From Chitinophaga sp. CF418 (GTDB taxonomy: Bacteria; Bacteroidota; Bacteroidia; Chitinophagales; Chitinophagaceae): 64,000 nt of DNA. Numbering within the stretch: position 1 is the stretch's first letter; each line of letters opens with the position of its first letter. The DNA lies in the NCBI RefSeq assembly GCF_900142925.1, contig NZ_FRCN01000010.1, forward strand, positions 1 through 64,000, in the 5' to 3' direction. Shown here piece after piece: positions 52,205-62,100 of this stretch. A program made the position numbers and the translations under genes. Under the pieces are notes generated by a model that had not been told where the DNA came from, did no database searches, and was given only the letters and a program-made list of their open reading frames with translations.

Positions 52205-54304
52205 TCATCTTCTTTTTGCATCGTCTATCATCGCACTCATTTCATTGACGATTACTTCATTACTATCAGAGGAAAAGCCTGTTGTTTCATATCTGATCAT
52301 GCCTTTAGGGTCGATGATGACCTTCATGGGAAGTCCAGAAACGCCATAGTCCCTTGCCACCTTCCCTCTGCCAAGTGCGGGATCTTTCAGGTCCATCAAT
52401 ACAGTGAACGGGTACCCGTTCTTTTTCAGAAAGGTCTTTACCTGGGCAGTTGCGGTATCTGAGCGTTCGGCGGTATGAACATAAAAGAAAGCGACAGCGG
52501 GATCGTCCTTGTATTTATCCATTGTCATTTTCATAGCCGGAAAAGAGCGGATACATGGCAAACACCAGGTGGCCCAGAAATCGAGTACGATCACCTTTCC
52601 TCTCAGATCGGAGCGCTTCACTTTGTTCCCTTCGGTATCTGTCAATTCGAAATCGGGCGCTTCATCGTTGAATGCCGCTTTTTCGAGGATAGCTGCAGGG
52701 GGCTTATGATAGGTCGTATCAATAACCGGAGCCAGACCATTCGCTACGGAAGCAGCACTGCTCATTCCGATTGCCAGTTTTACGGCAGCAGCTGCGTTAA
52801 TAATGCCACCACTTACGGACAGGTCAGCAAATGACACTTCTTTTTGTTCATTTTTTATATAGCAGTTTACAGCTGGTCTGGTTGCTGATTGCATCAGAAT
52901 ATCCTTCACCTGTACGGCGGTAAGGCCTGGAAAATAAGCACGGATAAGACCTGCTACACCTGCGGCCACAGGTGCAGCCATACTGGTCCCATCCAAATAT
53001 TGATATTGATTACCTGGCACCAGTGAGTAAATACCCTGGCCGGGAGCAAAGACATCCACTGTGTGCTTCCCATAATTTGAGAATGAAGCGGCCAGCCCCC
53101 GGGCCGCTGCAGACGTTGATGCGCCAACTTCCAACCATGCACTGGCTATACCGCCACCATCCGCATACCGTTTGTTCGGGAAGTTATCGTTGATATCCAG
53201 GTTGAGCCCACTGTTTCCGGCGGCATGAATGATCAGTACGTCCTTTTCCATTGCGTATTTTACTGCATCGTCCACTATCTTCTTGTTGTAGCTGAAAGGC
53301 TTCCCGAAGCTCATATTGATGACTTTCGCGCCATTATCCACCGCATAACGGATCGCATTTGCAATATCTTTATCACGCTCGTCGCCGTCAGGAACTGCGC
53401 GGACAACCATGATCCTGACGTTATCTGCTACGCCGTCTATGCCGATTCCGTTGTTGCGTTCGGCCGCAATGATACCAGCTACGTGAGTACCATGCTTCGC
53501 ATCCGGCCCTGTCACGTCTGTGATACCATAGTAGTGTTGTGCGGCATCGGCATAGTTATCACCTACAATAGAACGCGGATCAAATTCCAGATTGAGTGTA
53601 TAGTCAAGCTGTTTACGGAAATAAGCGACGTCCTTATCGATCTCGTCATTTTTAAAGGATGTAAAGTCGCTGTTGCGCCGTTTCATTCCCTGCCGGATCA
53701 ACGCTTTTACATTGGCTTCTACCGGGCTATTAGGCTCATATGCATTAATATCGCTGATGCTTGGGTTATTTTTCCCGATACGTAGCAACATGGAGTCTAT
53801 GATCAGTTGCAGATCATGCACATACTTATAACCGCGGCGTGCCACAGTCAGTTCTGCGTCGTATTTTTTGTACAGAGCCTGGTAGGCGGCATATCCGGTA
53901 GTATCAGCCGCTTTCGCATTAAACCTTTTTTGACCTTCCCGGACGAGTCGTGTAAGTTCGGTATTGTCTTCCCGCACATTTCCGCGGACGGAGCCTATGA
54001 AGCCCCATCCATGGATATCGTCTTTGTATCCGTTTTTATCATCATCTTTTTTATTCCTGTCCTTTTCTTTCAGATTAGTCCAGAGTACATGCCTGATATC
54101 AGCATGTGCTGTATCCACACCACTGTCAATCACGGCTATAACCACAGGAGTACTCTTACGTCCCTGCAGGAACATATATGCCTTTGCGGTACTGATACCA
54201 AACACGGAGTCTTTAACAGGGTCGAGATGCAACCATCCCGGCTGTTGGGCGCGGAGACCGGATGTGGAAAGCACTACGATTAATACAATCAACCAACATT
54301 TCAT
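52205..54304 (-). CDS. Subtilisin-family (S8) protease fused to a TlpA-type thioredoxin domain
   Basis: 699 residues with a signal peptide (CWLIVLIVVLSTSGLRAQ). The S8 domain is about 45-515. The triad is complete: Asp60 in VIAVIDSGVD, His271 in HGTHVAGI, Ser441 in DGTSMAAP, with oxyanion Asn364 in HAAGNSG. The ~210 residues between Asp and His include a long charged insertion. Residues about 548-699 are a TlpA/AhpC-like domain: APDFELTDTEGNKV, VIVLDFWATWCLPCIRSFPA with the CxxC pair (Cys581, Cys584), and the cis-Pro region SGLPMKVIID. A protease and a disulfide reductase in one periplasmic protein is unusual; it may unfold disulfide-bonded substrates before cleavage. It is the last gene of the SusCD operon. 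Confidence 0.9.
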   Translation of the reverse strand: MKCWLIVLIVVLSTSGLRAQQPGWLHLDPVKDSVFGISTAKAYMFLQGRKSTPVVIAVIDSGVDTAHADIRHVLWTNLKEKDRNKKDDDKNGYKDDIHGWGFIGSVRGNVREDNTELTRLVREGQKRFNAKAADTTGYAAYQALYKKYDAELTVARRGYKYVHDLQLIIDSMLLRIGKNNPSISDINAYEPNSPVEANVKALIRQGMKRRNSDFTSFKNDEIDKDVAYFRKQLDYTLNLEFDPRSIVGDNYADAAQHYYGITDVTGPDAKHGTHVAGIIAAERNNGIGIDGVADNVRIMVVRAVPDGDERDKDIANAIRYAVDNGAKVINMSFGKPFSYNKKIVDDAVKYAMEKDVLIIHAAGNSGLNLDINDNFPNKRYADGGGIASAWLEVGASTSAAARGLAASFSNYGKHTVDVFAPGQGIYSLVPGNQYQYLDGTSMAAPVAAGVAGLIRAYFPGLTAVQVKDILMQSATRPAVNCYIKNEQKEVSFADLSVSGGIINAAAAVKLAIGMSSAASVANGLAPVIDTTYHKPPAAILEKAAFNDEAPDFELTDTEGNKVKRSDLRGKVIVLDFWATWCLPCIRSFPAMKMTMDKYKDDPAVAFFYVHTAERSDTATAQVKTFLKKNGYPFTVLMDLKDPALGRGKVARDYGVSGLPMKVIIDPKGMIRYETTGFSSDSNEVIVNEMSAMIDDAKRR

Positions 54305-54366
54305 GGCAAAGTTTTTACGTTTACCGGAGCCTGCCAGTGTATAACAGGCCCCGGGGAGAGGTATGG

Positions 54367-55545
54367 TTAGTTTTTGATTCCAAGTAATGATTTGATCTGT
54401 GCTACGGGATTTTCTGCCATGTTGATGTCACGGGACAGGATGATACCCTCTTTGTCGAGGACTAAAACCTGTGGGAGATAGCCAAAGTTCAGATCATATG
54501 CCTTCGCAGTGGCACTGGCTGCTCCGGAACGCATGGACAGACCGTTGAAGTCGATGAGGTTTGTCCAGTTCTGCAGATTATTTTCCTCGATGACATTGTT
54601 CCAGTCTTCTTTTGTACCTGCAGTATTATAATAAACGGACAAGAGCGCGACATTATCATTTTTCAGCTGTTTACTGATCTGAAGCATCTGATAGGCAAAT
54701 GCAGGAAACTGTGCGAAGTCGCGGTACCAGAAACACAATACGACATTTTTACCTTTGAAGGAAGACAGCGTTACCTGTTGTTCTTTTGTGTCGGGCAGTG
54801 AAAGATCGATGGCTGGTTTTCCTACCGCCAGCTTTTGAGCAATCGCAATCCTGGCGGCAATTTGTTTACCGCTTGGAGAGTTGCGGATGGCAGCAGAGAA
54901 ACGATTAAATTCATTTTCCATCGCTGGCAATTCAATGAGCCCCACAGTCTTTCTACGCCACAACGTGAAAGCCACAAAACTTTCAGGATGTTGCTGAATA
55001 AATGTCTGTTGTATGGCTTTCCTTTTTTCCCTGAGACTATTCACTTCAGCCCTCACTTCGGCAATACCCGCATCATTACCTGCTGACCTGTATTCCAATT
55101 CCATTTGACTGAGCGCATTGCCTCTGTCTCCCAGTATTTTCAGCTCTTTCATGATAGACTGAAAGTCCTCATTAGATGAGCCGCCTTTCACATTAGTTGC
55201 CTCAAGATTAGTGTCACCGGTTATAGTGATCTGTGAGGGTTCGATAAAAAACTCCACCTGATCTACTGCTGCCGGTATAGCCCCTGCCATCCCCTGAGCA
55301 GCAGGATTTAGCATGATACGCGCATATGTTGGTTCTGCAATCGGGCCATTGAAAGAAAACATACCATTTTTCACTACTGCAGTATCATATTTTGTCAGAT
55401 GATCCTGCACATCGTGAGCAAGGACTGCTATACCATTAACACTTGTGGCCAGTTTTCCTGTGATGGAAAATTGCTGAGCGCTAAGAGACAAAGAGATACC
55501 CACAACGCTTACCGTTGCAATTGCTTTTTTTAATCTGATATTCAT
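54367..55545 (-). CDS. TlpA-like thioredoxin-fold protein without active-site cysteines
   Basis: 392 residues. A signal peptide (AIATVSVVGISLSLSAQ) is followed by a DUF4369-like beta domain (FSITGKLATSVNGIAV, VKNGMFSFNGPIAEPTYARI), a helical middle (residues about 130-245) and a C-terminal AhpC/TlpA fold (about 248-392). In the active-site loop the family's 'FWASWCGPC' reads FWYRDFAQF (about 54709-54735), so both Cys are replaced. The cis-Pro loop (LPQVLVLDKEG) and the rest of the fold remain. It cannot do thiol-disulfide exchange and may be a binding or chaperone-like partner of the SusCD/protease system. It starts 24 bp after SusD. Confidence 0.85.
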   Translation of the reverse strand: MNIRLKKAIATVSVVGISLSLSAQQFSITGKLATSVNGIAVLAHDVQDHLTKYDTAVVKNGMFSFNGPIAEPTYARIMLNPAAQGMAGAIPAAVDQVEFFIEPSQITITGDTNLEATNVKGGSSNEDFQSIMKELKILGDRGNALSQMELEYRSAGNDAGIAEVRAEVNSLREKRKAIQQTFIQQHPESFVAFTLWRRKTVGLIELPAMENEFNRFSAAIRNSPSGKQIAARIAIAQKLAVGKPAIDLSLPDTKEQQVTLSSFKGKNVVLCFWYRDFAQFPAFAYQMLQISKQLKNDNVALLSVYYNTAGTKEDWNNVIEENNLQNWTNLIDFNGLSMRSGAASATAKAYDLNFGYLPQVLVLDKEGIILSRDINMAENPVAQIKSLLGIKN

Positions 55546-55569
55546 TATAATAGCTTTGAAATTGATTAA

Positions 55570-57012
55570 TTAAGGATTATCTGGCATACCTGGATTGAGT
55601 GACAGCACGCTGGGAGGAAATTTTAAAACCAGCCTTTCCGGCGCGAGGGTGTAAACAGTACTGGCGGCAGTGGGACTGTACATAATATGCCTATATGTTT
55701 TGCCGGCGAACATTGGATCTACCGACAGGCGTCTCATATCAAACCACCGATATCCTTCAATTGCAAACTCTCTTCGTCTTTCATCAATGATAAACCTGAT
55801 AAGGGCTGACTGATCAGCGGCTACTGCTGGTGGTACGACAGCATCAGCTGCCGGCATTCTGTTCTTACGCAGGTATTCAACATCTTCGATGGCCCCGGAC
55901 AAGTCGTTTAAACGTGCTTTTGCCTCGGCCCGCAACAGGTAGAGATCCTGCAACTGCATTCCTACTCTGACATATTGCTGGGCATATTTCCATTTCCGGC
56001 CATCCGGCAAGGGAGTACCGTTAAAGTAAGATCCGGAAAAGAGTTTCAGTCGCAGATCTGAAGCGGTGAACAATGCTGCTGTCGCCGTATCGAGAGACAG
56101 GCCCTCGCTCCCAAATCCTTGTCCTGTTGAAGATCCGCCGGCATGGCTTCTGGCTAATAATGACTCCGTGAAATCGTTATTGTTGATACCTGGATAGTTC
56201 GGACCAAAGAAGCCGATAGGCAGAAATGCGCCACCAGGAGCGAAGGCCACGTTGTAGTCGTATAGCCGCACATCACTCCCTGCCAGGTCTTCGAATGCGC
56301 TGTTAAATTGAGTGAGCGCTTCATCAAACCTGCCCATAAAGACATACACTTTACCCAGCAGGGCCTTGGCTGCGGGGCGAGACATTCTCGTCTTTACGCG
56401 GTGCATACGTGGCAGTGAGGGTATGGCCGCCTGCAGGTCGCTGATAATGAAATCGTAGGATTGCTGTACAGTCCCTCTTTGATAGTCCTGGGTAATATCG
56501 GCCTTAGTAATGACCGGAAAACCGGGATCAGTAGCAGCTGATGACGCCTGATAGGGCTTTGCATAAAAATTGACGAGCTGGAAATTGTACCAGGCGCGGT
56601 TGGCCATCGCTTCTGCGCGGAGCATACTTTTCAGGCTGTCAGTTCCCTCAGTTGAACCCATTACATCATTAATGACCTTATTACACGTATAAATGCCTGA
56701 TGTGTATACGCTAAACTCCCAGGCTACATCATTTTGCTGGTACCAGGTAGCTTCCCAGCGGAAGGCGAGCGTAAACCTTGCCGGCAGATTCTGCATGATC
56801 TGTTGTTCTCCGGATACGTCGTCACCCAGTAGAATTGTAGGTAATACATTCTCCAGATAATAAAACTTTTTACTGTTCATCATAAGGTCATAATCCGCCG
56901 TAGTGGTGGCCAGCAGACTACCTTTGGGAACGATTTCCAGAAAGCTCTTCTTGCAGGAAAACAATCCTGCCAACAACATCAGGTATATTGCTCTTTTCAT
57001 AAAATTCTTCAT
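55570..57012 (-). CDS. SusD/RagB-family outer-membrane lipoprotein
   Basis: 480 residues. A lipoprotein signal (IYLMLLAGLFSCKKSF) with the acylated Cys in LFSC. The N-terminal ~200 residues hold the SusD helical/TPR scaffold (RAEAMANRAWYNFQLVNFYA, PGFPVITKAD). The C-terminal part (DLYLLRAEAKARLNDLSGAI, DERRREFAIEGYRWFDMRRL) is the classic SusD ending. It forms the lid of the SusC channel and binds the nutrient at the cell surface. It follows SusC by 18 bp. Sequence alone does not tell the ligand; the neighbouring protease and TlpA-like genes suggest a peptide or protein rather than a glycan. Confidence 0.93.
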   Translation of the reverse strand: MKNFMKRAIYLMLLAGLFSCKKSFLEIVPKGSLLATTTADYDLMMNSKKFYYLENVLPTILLGDDVSGEQQIMQNLPARFTLAFRWEATWYQQNDVAWEFSVYTSGIYTCNKVINDVMGSTEGTDSLKSMLRAEAMANRAWYNFQLVNFYAKPYQASSAATDPGFPVITKADITQDYQRGTVQQSYDFIISDLQAAIPSLPRMHRVKTRMSRPAAKALLGKVYVFMGRFDEALTQFNSAFEDLAGSDVRLYDYNVAFAPGGAFLPIGFFGPNYPGINNNDFTESLLARSHAGGSSTGQGFGSEGLSLDTATAALFTASDLRLKLFSGSYFNGTPLPDGRKWKYAQQYVRVGMQLQDLYLLRAEAKARLNDLSGAIEDVEYLRKNRMPAADAVVPPAVAADQSALIRFIIDERRREFAIEGYRWFDMRRLSVDPMFAGKTYRHIMYSPTAASTVYTLAPERLVLKFPPSVLSLNPGMPDNP

Positions 57013-57030
57013 TTTAATATGAACTGCTGA

Positions 57031-60000
57031 TCAAAACGTAATATTGGCGCCGAAGCTGTAGCCATGTTTAAATGGCGGCAACTCTCTGGTGCCATTGTAC
57101 AACACATGATACTCCGGATCGATATCGAAGTCATTTGCTTTCCACACCATAAAGTTGGTCGCCTGCACATAAAGATTCACTGCACTTATTCCGGCTTTCT
57201 GTAACAGCTTATTTTGCAGATCATATGAAAAAGTGATGTCCCGTATCTTGATATAAGAGGCACTCACGATGTTCCGGTCTGCCAGGGTGTAATATTCCAG
57301 TTTTCTGTTGCTCAATAATGGAGATTCACCGGCTATATACCTGGGTATATCAGTGATGCGTTCATCACCCGGTTGTTTCCAGCGGTCCGGGAAATAGGCA
57401 TTAAGGTTCCCAAGGAAAGATCCCTGGTTAGCTGTTATCCTGGAATTATATACAGTATTGATGTCTTTCCTCATTACATGTCCCATATTATAAATCATGT
57501 TGATAGAAAGAGCGTAATTTTGATACCGGATATTATTTGTCATTCCACCGTTAAAAACGGGGATCTGTGTGCCTTTATAAACAATGTCATCAACTGTTGC
57601 AGCAGTTGGCGACTTTGATACAGCGCCATTTTTCAGGTAGATCTGCGGATCACCGGCATTATCAAGCCCGGCATACCGGTATGCGAACAATGGGTTCATG
57701 CTGTATCCTACAAAATAGTCAGCTGCAGCAGCCTTGGCGTCAGCTGTATTGGAGAGGTAAGACAATGCAGTAGTGTAGGAGACGAGTTTATTTTTGTTAT
57801 AGCTAAAGGTCAGGGAGGTGCTCCATTCCCATCTGCCCGCCCTGACGTTGACAGATTGTACACTTAGTTCAATACCCCTGTTGCGGAGATTACCAATATT
57901 GCCGGTGGTAGTTCTGAAGCCTGAAAAAGGATTCAGGGATATCAGGCCGGTAAGATCGGTGGTGCTTCTCCAGTAGACGTCCATGGTGGCAGTAAGCCTG
58001 GATTTCAGTACTGTCAGATCAATGCCGATGTTCGTATTTTTGGTACTTTCCCAACTCAATTTCCGGTTGGCCGGGGAATTGATCGATACCCCCGCTCCTG
58101 CACTAGACAGATTTCCACTTTCACGGACGAGAATATCATAGAAAGACGCACCACCTGCCGGAGGGGCATTTCCGGTGATACCGTAGGTAGCCCTGATCCC
58201 TGCCTTATCTATCCAGGTGAGGTTTTTCATGAACGGCTCTTTGCCAATGTCCCATCTGAAACCAATGCTCCAGGTAGGGCGGTTCTGGGTAGATTTGTCG
58301 GAACCGATCGCATTGCTCTGGTCCCGGCGTAAGCTTCCATCAACGCTATATTTATCGTTAAACGTATAATTCAGCAGCATAAACAGGGAACTGAACCTGC
58401 TACGCTGTTCCACTTCGAAATAAGGAATCTCACTCAACACACTTCTGCCGGAGGCCACAGTATTAAATAAACCTCTGAAAAGCGTCTGATAATCCACCAG
58501 CTCACCGGAGAGCAATTCAGGGTTATAGCCAAAGATCTTAGTAGTATTGGTAGAAGCCAATTCTTCCCTTGCCTCCTGTCCTAGCTGGATGTTGATCCTG
58601 TCTGCACCATGTCTCAGCGTACCTGTATAAACGAGCTGGTTACGGGATGTCCAGGCCCGCAGATCGTTATTCTGCAACACATAGGTACCACCTGTAACAG
58701 GAAGATAGTATATGGGCGTGGAGCTGGCAGTTGGCGCCACGGTGAAATTCAGTGCCTGCCTACGCACATTGTATACATTAAAGTCCTGATAGCCTTTGCT
58801 CATACCCGGAGCTACCTGGTAACCGTATGTTCCCAGGAAGGAGATGCCTTTCCATATCTTCAGGCTTACGTCACCAGTGAGGTTAAATGTGCGGGTGGTC
58901 CTGTCATCATAACCAGCCAGGCGTTCTGCAAGAGGATTATAGTCAAGATTGATACGGCTTCTTGTCTGATAATCGGTCCGGATAACATCCGACCAGCCCT
59001 GGAGATAGTTCAGGTTCAGTACATTGCCTTGCGCATCTTTGAAGAGCTGGTATGGCAGGAATTGATCCCGAACAGCTGCGTTATTGTATGATCTGCTGAC
59101 ATTTTCTGCGAACGCGCCTTTCATGCTGACCTTCAGATTCCTGTTGATATTGAAATCCTGATTGAGTGTAACGCGGTAGGTCCGGTTTTTATCATCCGGG
59201 CGATTTGTCAATATGTTAGCGTAAGACAATGAGCCATAAAAGGAATAGTTAGGAGTACCGGCAGATATAGAGACCGTATGGTTACTGGTCGCAGCATTCC
59301 GGTACCATAGATCTTTTATCTGTCCAATATTGTTAATGCCGGACAGACTGTCCAGTTTGCGGTTGGCTTCGTCTGCAGATATGACGCCTCTGTACTGGTC
59401 GTACATGATCTGTTCGTGTGGGGCTATGACCCCATAACTGAGTGTCTGGTAGGGAAACTGCACCGGATCAAAGAGTTCACGTGCCTGCTGGATATAGTCC
59501 CGGGATGAGAGCCATTTGCCATAGGAGAAATCGGGCTTACCAGTTACATTTATGAAGCCGCTGTACCTAACGGTGACCGGAGCATTCCGGGTTCCTGTCT
59601 TTGTATTGATTACGATCACCCCGTTAGCAGCCCGTGCTCCCCATATAGATGCAGCTACTGCATCTTTCAGTACGGTAATATCCGCAATATCATCAGGGTT
59701 GAGTGCACTGACATCTTCTACCGGCAATCCGTTCAATACATATAGTGGGTTGGTAGACAGGCCGACGCTTCCCTTTCCTCTTATAGTAGCCATCTGGGTA
59801 GTCCCTCTTGCGCCGAAATTACCTGAAGACATAAGACCATTTGGACCGGGCGTAACACTGAGGCCGGCAACCAGTCCTTCGAGCCTGTTCATGACATCCA
59901 GGGTACCTGTACGTTTAGTGAATACCTGCATATCCGGTTTGGCAAATGAACCTGCCGCGCGTTCCTTATTTAACTGCTGGTAACCATTTGACACGATAGT

Positions 60001-60708
60001 AGCTCCCGTCAGGGTCGTATTGGCCAGCTTCATTCCTATCTTAAGTTCAAAATTGGCGGAGGTTTTCATGATTGCCGTAATTTTGATATCGCGGATTTCA
60101 TACCCTACAAAACTGACGCGGAGTATTTCTCCAACCATCACCGGCAAAGTGAAAGTACCATGGGCACCGCTCCGGGTTGACCGCTGCGTGTCCGGTACGC
60201 GTATAGTTGCGCCATCGAGGGGCAATCCCCTGGCATCTATTATCTGACCATTAAGCAGGAACATTGCCTGCTCTTGCTTATCGGGTTCTGATTCAGCAGG
60301 AATACCGGTAGCTGTAGTACCGGATAAGATGATGCTTTTATTAACGATGCGGTAAGTGATCTGCTGATCTTTGAGCAACAGGTCTATGAAAGCGGTCAGC
60401 GGCATATCGTGCGCATCGACAGTGACAGGTCTGGCACTGGTAATGAGGTTTGCCTGTGCAAACACAGCATAACCCGTTTGTTTTTTAATAGCAGCAAATG
60501 CCTCCTTTATGGACATGTTCCTGCCGGAAAAAGAAACAGTTTGCGACATGACGCTGGCATGTAGCTGTAGAAAAAAGACTGTCAAAAGAAAAAAAGTTAG
60601 TTTCATTACTAACAACATTTGGTTAAATGTTCCGGCTCTTGCCCTGTTTATAACAGGCATAAGAATGCGCATCCGGAACCGGTTTGCACTTTTTTGCATA
60701 AATTGCAA
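57031..60708 (-). CDS. SusC/RagA-family TonB-dependent outer-membrane transporter with STN domain
   Basis: 1225 residues. Signal region (LTFFLLTVFFLQLHASVMSQ); the long N-terminus before it suggests that an internal Met (for example MKLTFFLL) is the true start. Then a secretin/TonB N-terminal (STN) domain (SIKEAFAAIKKQTGYAVFAQ), a CarboxypepD_reg-like domain (LNGQIIDARGLPLDGATIRV), the plug (IRGKGSVGLSTNPLYVLNG, DITVLKDAVAASIWGARAAN) and the 22-strand-type barrel ending GYSFGANITF. The STN domain means it can signal to the FecR-like anti-sigma factor encoded just upstream, giving substrate-induced transcription. It imports the substrate captured by SusD. Confidence 0.93.
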   Translation of the reverse strand: MQFMQKSANRFRMRILMPVINRARAGTFNQMLLVMKLTFFLLTVFFLQLHASVMSQTVSFSGRNMSIKEAFAAIKKQTGYAVFAQANLITSARPVTVDAHDMPLTAFIDLLLKDQQITYRIVNKSIILSGTTATGIPAESEPDKQEQAMFLLNGQIIDARGLPLDGATIRVPDTQRSTRSGAHGTFTLPVMVGEILRVSFVGYEIRDIKITAIMKTSANFELKIGMKLANTTLTGATIVSNGYQQLNKERAAGSFAKPDMQVFTKRTGTLDVMNRLEGLVAGLSVTPGPNGLMSSGNFGARGTTQMATIRGKGSVGLSTNPLYVLNGLPVEDVSALNPDDIADITVLKDAVAASIWGARAANGVIVINTKTGTRNAPVTVRYSGFINVTGKPDFSYGKWLSSRDYIQQARELFDPVQFPYQTLSYGVIAPHEQIMYDQYRGVISADEANRKLDSLSGINNIGQIKDLWYRNAATSNHTVSISAGTPNYSFYGSLSYANILTNRPDDKNRTYRVTLNQDFNINRNLKVSMKGAFAENVSRSYNNAAVRDQFLPYQLFKDAQGNVLNLNYLQGWSDVIRTDYQTRSRINLDYNPLAERLAGYDDRTTRTFNLTGDVSLKIWKGISFLGTYGYQVAPGMSKGYQDFNVYNVRRQALNFTVAPTASSTPIYYLPVTGGTYVLQNNDLRAWTSRNQLVYTGTLRHGADRINIQLGQEAREELASTNTTKIFGYNPELLSGELVDYQTLFRGLFNTVASGRSVLSEIPYFEVEQRSRFSSLFMLLNYTFNDKYSVDGSLRRDQSNAIGSDKSTQNRPTWSIGFRWDIGKEPFMKNLTWIDKAGIRATYGITGNAPPAGGASFYDILVRESGNLSSAGAGVSINSPANRKLSWESTKNTNIGIDLTVLKSRLTATMDVYWRSTTDLTGLISLNPFSGFRTTTGNIGNLRNRGIELSVQSVNVRAGRWEWSTSLTFSYNKNKLVSYTTALSYLSNTADAKAAAADYFVGYSMNPLFAYRYAGLDNAGDPQIYLKNGAVSKSPTAATVDDIVYKGTQIPVFNGGMTNNIRYQNYALSINMIYNMGHVMRKDINTVYNSRITANQGSFLGNLNAYFPDRWKQPGDERITDIPRYIAGESPLLSNRKLEYYTLADRNIVSASYIKIRDITFSYDLQNKLLQKAGISAVNLYVQATNFMVWKANDFDIDPEYHVLYNGTRELPPFKHGYSFGANITF

Positions 60709-60762
60709 ATGGTTTGGTTGTTAAGAAATTGGTTGATTGACCATTTGGACATACTGAACTTC

Positions 60763-60796
60763 ACCGTTACGGCTCGTACCCGTAGCGGTTTTTTTT
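60763..60796 (+). terminator. Hairpin with T-run between anti-sigma and SusC genes
   Basis: ACCGTTACGG (60763-60772) and CCGTAGCGGT (60780-60789), one wobble, followed by eight T's on the plus strand. No plus-strand gene precedes it. On the minus strand it is a hairpin in the SusC leader preceded by A's, possibly an attenuator-like structure. Confidence 0.4.
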
Positions 60797-60825
60797 GTCC
60801 CCCTGTATTTAAAGCGGCATAGTCT

Positions 60826-62013
60826 TTACTTTTTCACAGACAATTTATTCCCTTCTATTTTCAGTTGCAGCCCTGTATAACTCAATGCTTTTATCATATC
60901 GTTCAATGTCATGTTCCTTGGTAGTTCACCGTAGAACGCCAGGTTGGCTAAGCTGTTGTCGTATGTTGCTTCTATATCATACCATCGTTCCAGCTGCTTC
61001 AGCACTTCTTCCAGTCTGAGGCCATCGAAATTAAAGTATCCGTTCTTCCAGGATATCACCTTATCAGTATCTACTGCGGTGTTCAGCTGAATGCCTGGTT
61101 TTTCTGATGAAACAGCGGCCTGTTGTCCGGGTTTCAATGGCTGGCTGCCGGCTCCCTGGCTACTCACTTTTATGGCACCTGTCAGCAAAGTGGTCACAGT
61201 ATTTTTTTCGTCCTTATATGCCTTTACGTTAAAGCTGGTGCCGAGTACCTGAATGGCCACCTTGTTATCTGCATCCACTACGAACGGGTGTTTATCATCT
61301 TTTGTCACTTCAAAATAGACTTCACCAGTAATAGCTACGCTTCTCTTGTCTCCGAAGACGGTGGGAAAGCTGATTGAACTGGCAGCATTGAGCCATGCTT
61401 CGGAGCCATCAGGCAATATGAGATGAAACTGCCGTCCGCGCGGAGTAGAAATGGTATTCTGCACGGGCTTTAAAGCAGCGCTCCTATCATATACCAGGCT
61501 TCCCTGGCCATTCTTTGTAGCCTTAACGCCGTTCTGGTCGGCGACAAGGCCATTTTTCAGGCTGTCCAGTACAATCTGGCTTCCGTCGGCCAGGGTGAGG
61601 ATGGCGCCTTCGTGGCCCGGTTGTATCACCATGTCTTTTACTGTGGCAGCCACCGGCTGCTGCCGGCCGGCCAGGTATTGTTGCAGTATCCATCCGCTGC
61701 CGGCCAGCAGGCACAGTATGGCCGCAGCCCACCACCAGCGGTAGAAACCAATCCTGCCGGATTTCGGCTGTATCCCGGTACCAGGTACGACGGCCAGCAC
61801 ATTTTGTGTGATGCCTGCCCAGTAGGCGGTATCCCTCGGAGGCAACTGCACCTCTCCACGTGTGATACGGTCAAGTATCTCACTAACCCTGAGGGTAAGC
61901 TGCCCTTCCTGGTCCTGTAGCAACATTGCCCGCAATTCTTCAATTTCGGCGGCAGTCGCGGTATTCTGTGCCGCCCTGCTCACCAGGTATTCCAGTCTTT
62001 CTGAGACTTCCAT
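60826..62013 (-). CDS. FecR-family anti-sigma factor
   Basis: 395 residues from the ATG at 62011-62013 (MEVSERLEYLVSRAAQNTAT); a start 42 bp upstream is open but less likely. The N-terminal cytoplasmic anti-sigma part is followed by one membrane segment (WWWAAAILCLLAGSGWILQQ), the periplasmic FecR domain (NTISTPRGRQFHLILPDGSE, WLNAASSISFP, GEVYFEVTKDDKHPFVVDA) and a C-terminal DUF4974 domain (FDGLRLEEVLKQLERWYDIE), which contacts the STN domain of the transporter. It transduces substrate occupancy of SusC to the ECF sigma factor encoded 87 bp upstream. Confidence 0.92.
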   Translation of the reverse strand: MEVSERLEYLVSRAAQNTATAAEIEELRAMLLQDQEGQLTLRVSEILDRITRGEVQLPPRDTAYWAGITQNVLAVVPGTGIQPKSGRIGFYRWWWAAAILCLLAGSGWILQQYLAGRQQPVAATVKDMVIQPGHEGAILTLADGSQIVLDSLKNGLVADQNGVKATKNGQGSLVYDRSAALKPVQNTISTPRGRQFHLILPDGSEAWLNAASSISFPTVFGDKRSVAITGEVYFEVTKDDKHPFVVDADNKVAIQVLGTSFNVKAYKDEKNTVTTLLTGAIKVSSQGAGSQPLKPGQQAAVSSEKPGIQLNTAVDTDKVISWKNGYFNFDGLRLEEVLKQLERWYDIEATYDNSLANLAFYGELPRNMTLNDMIKALSYTGLQLKIEGNKLSVKK

Positions 62014-62100
62014 CAGATAATATTTGAATAAGCAGAACTGCCTTCTATAGTACATACTACCCGAACAGAGAGTTTAGTACTATCGACAGGAAAAATTTTT

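Noticed and set aside
52475..54344. Several long plus-strand frames opposite the subtilisin-thioredoxin gene
   Set aside because: All are shadows of a gene with complete catalytic motifs on the minus strand.
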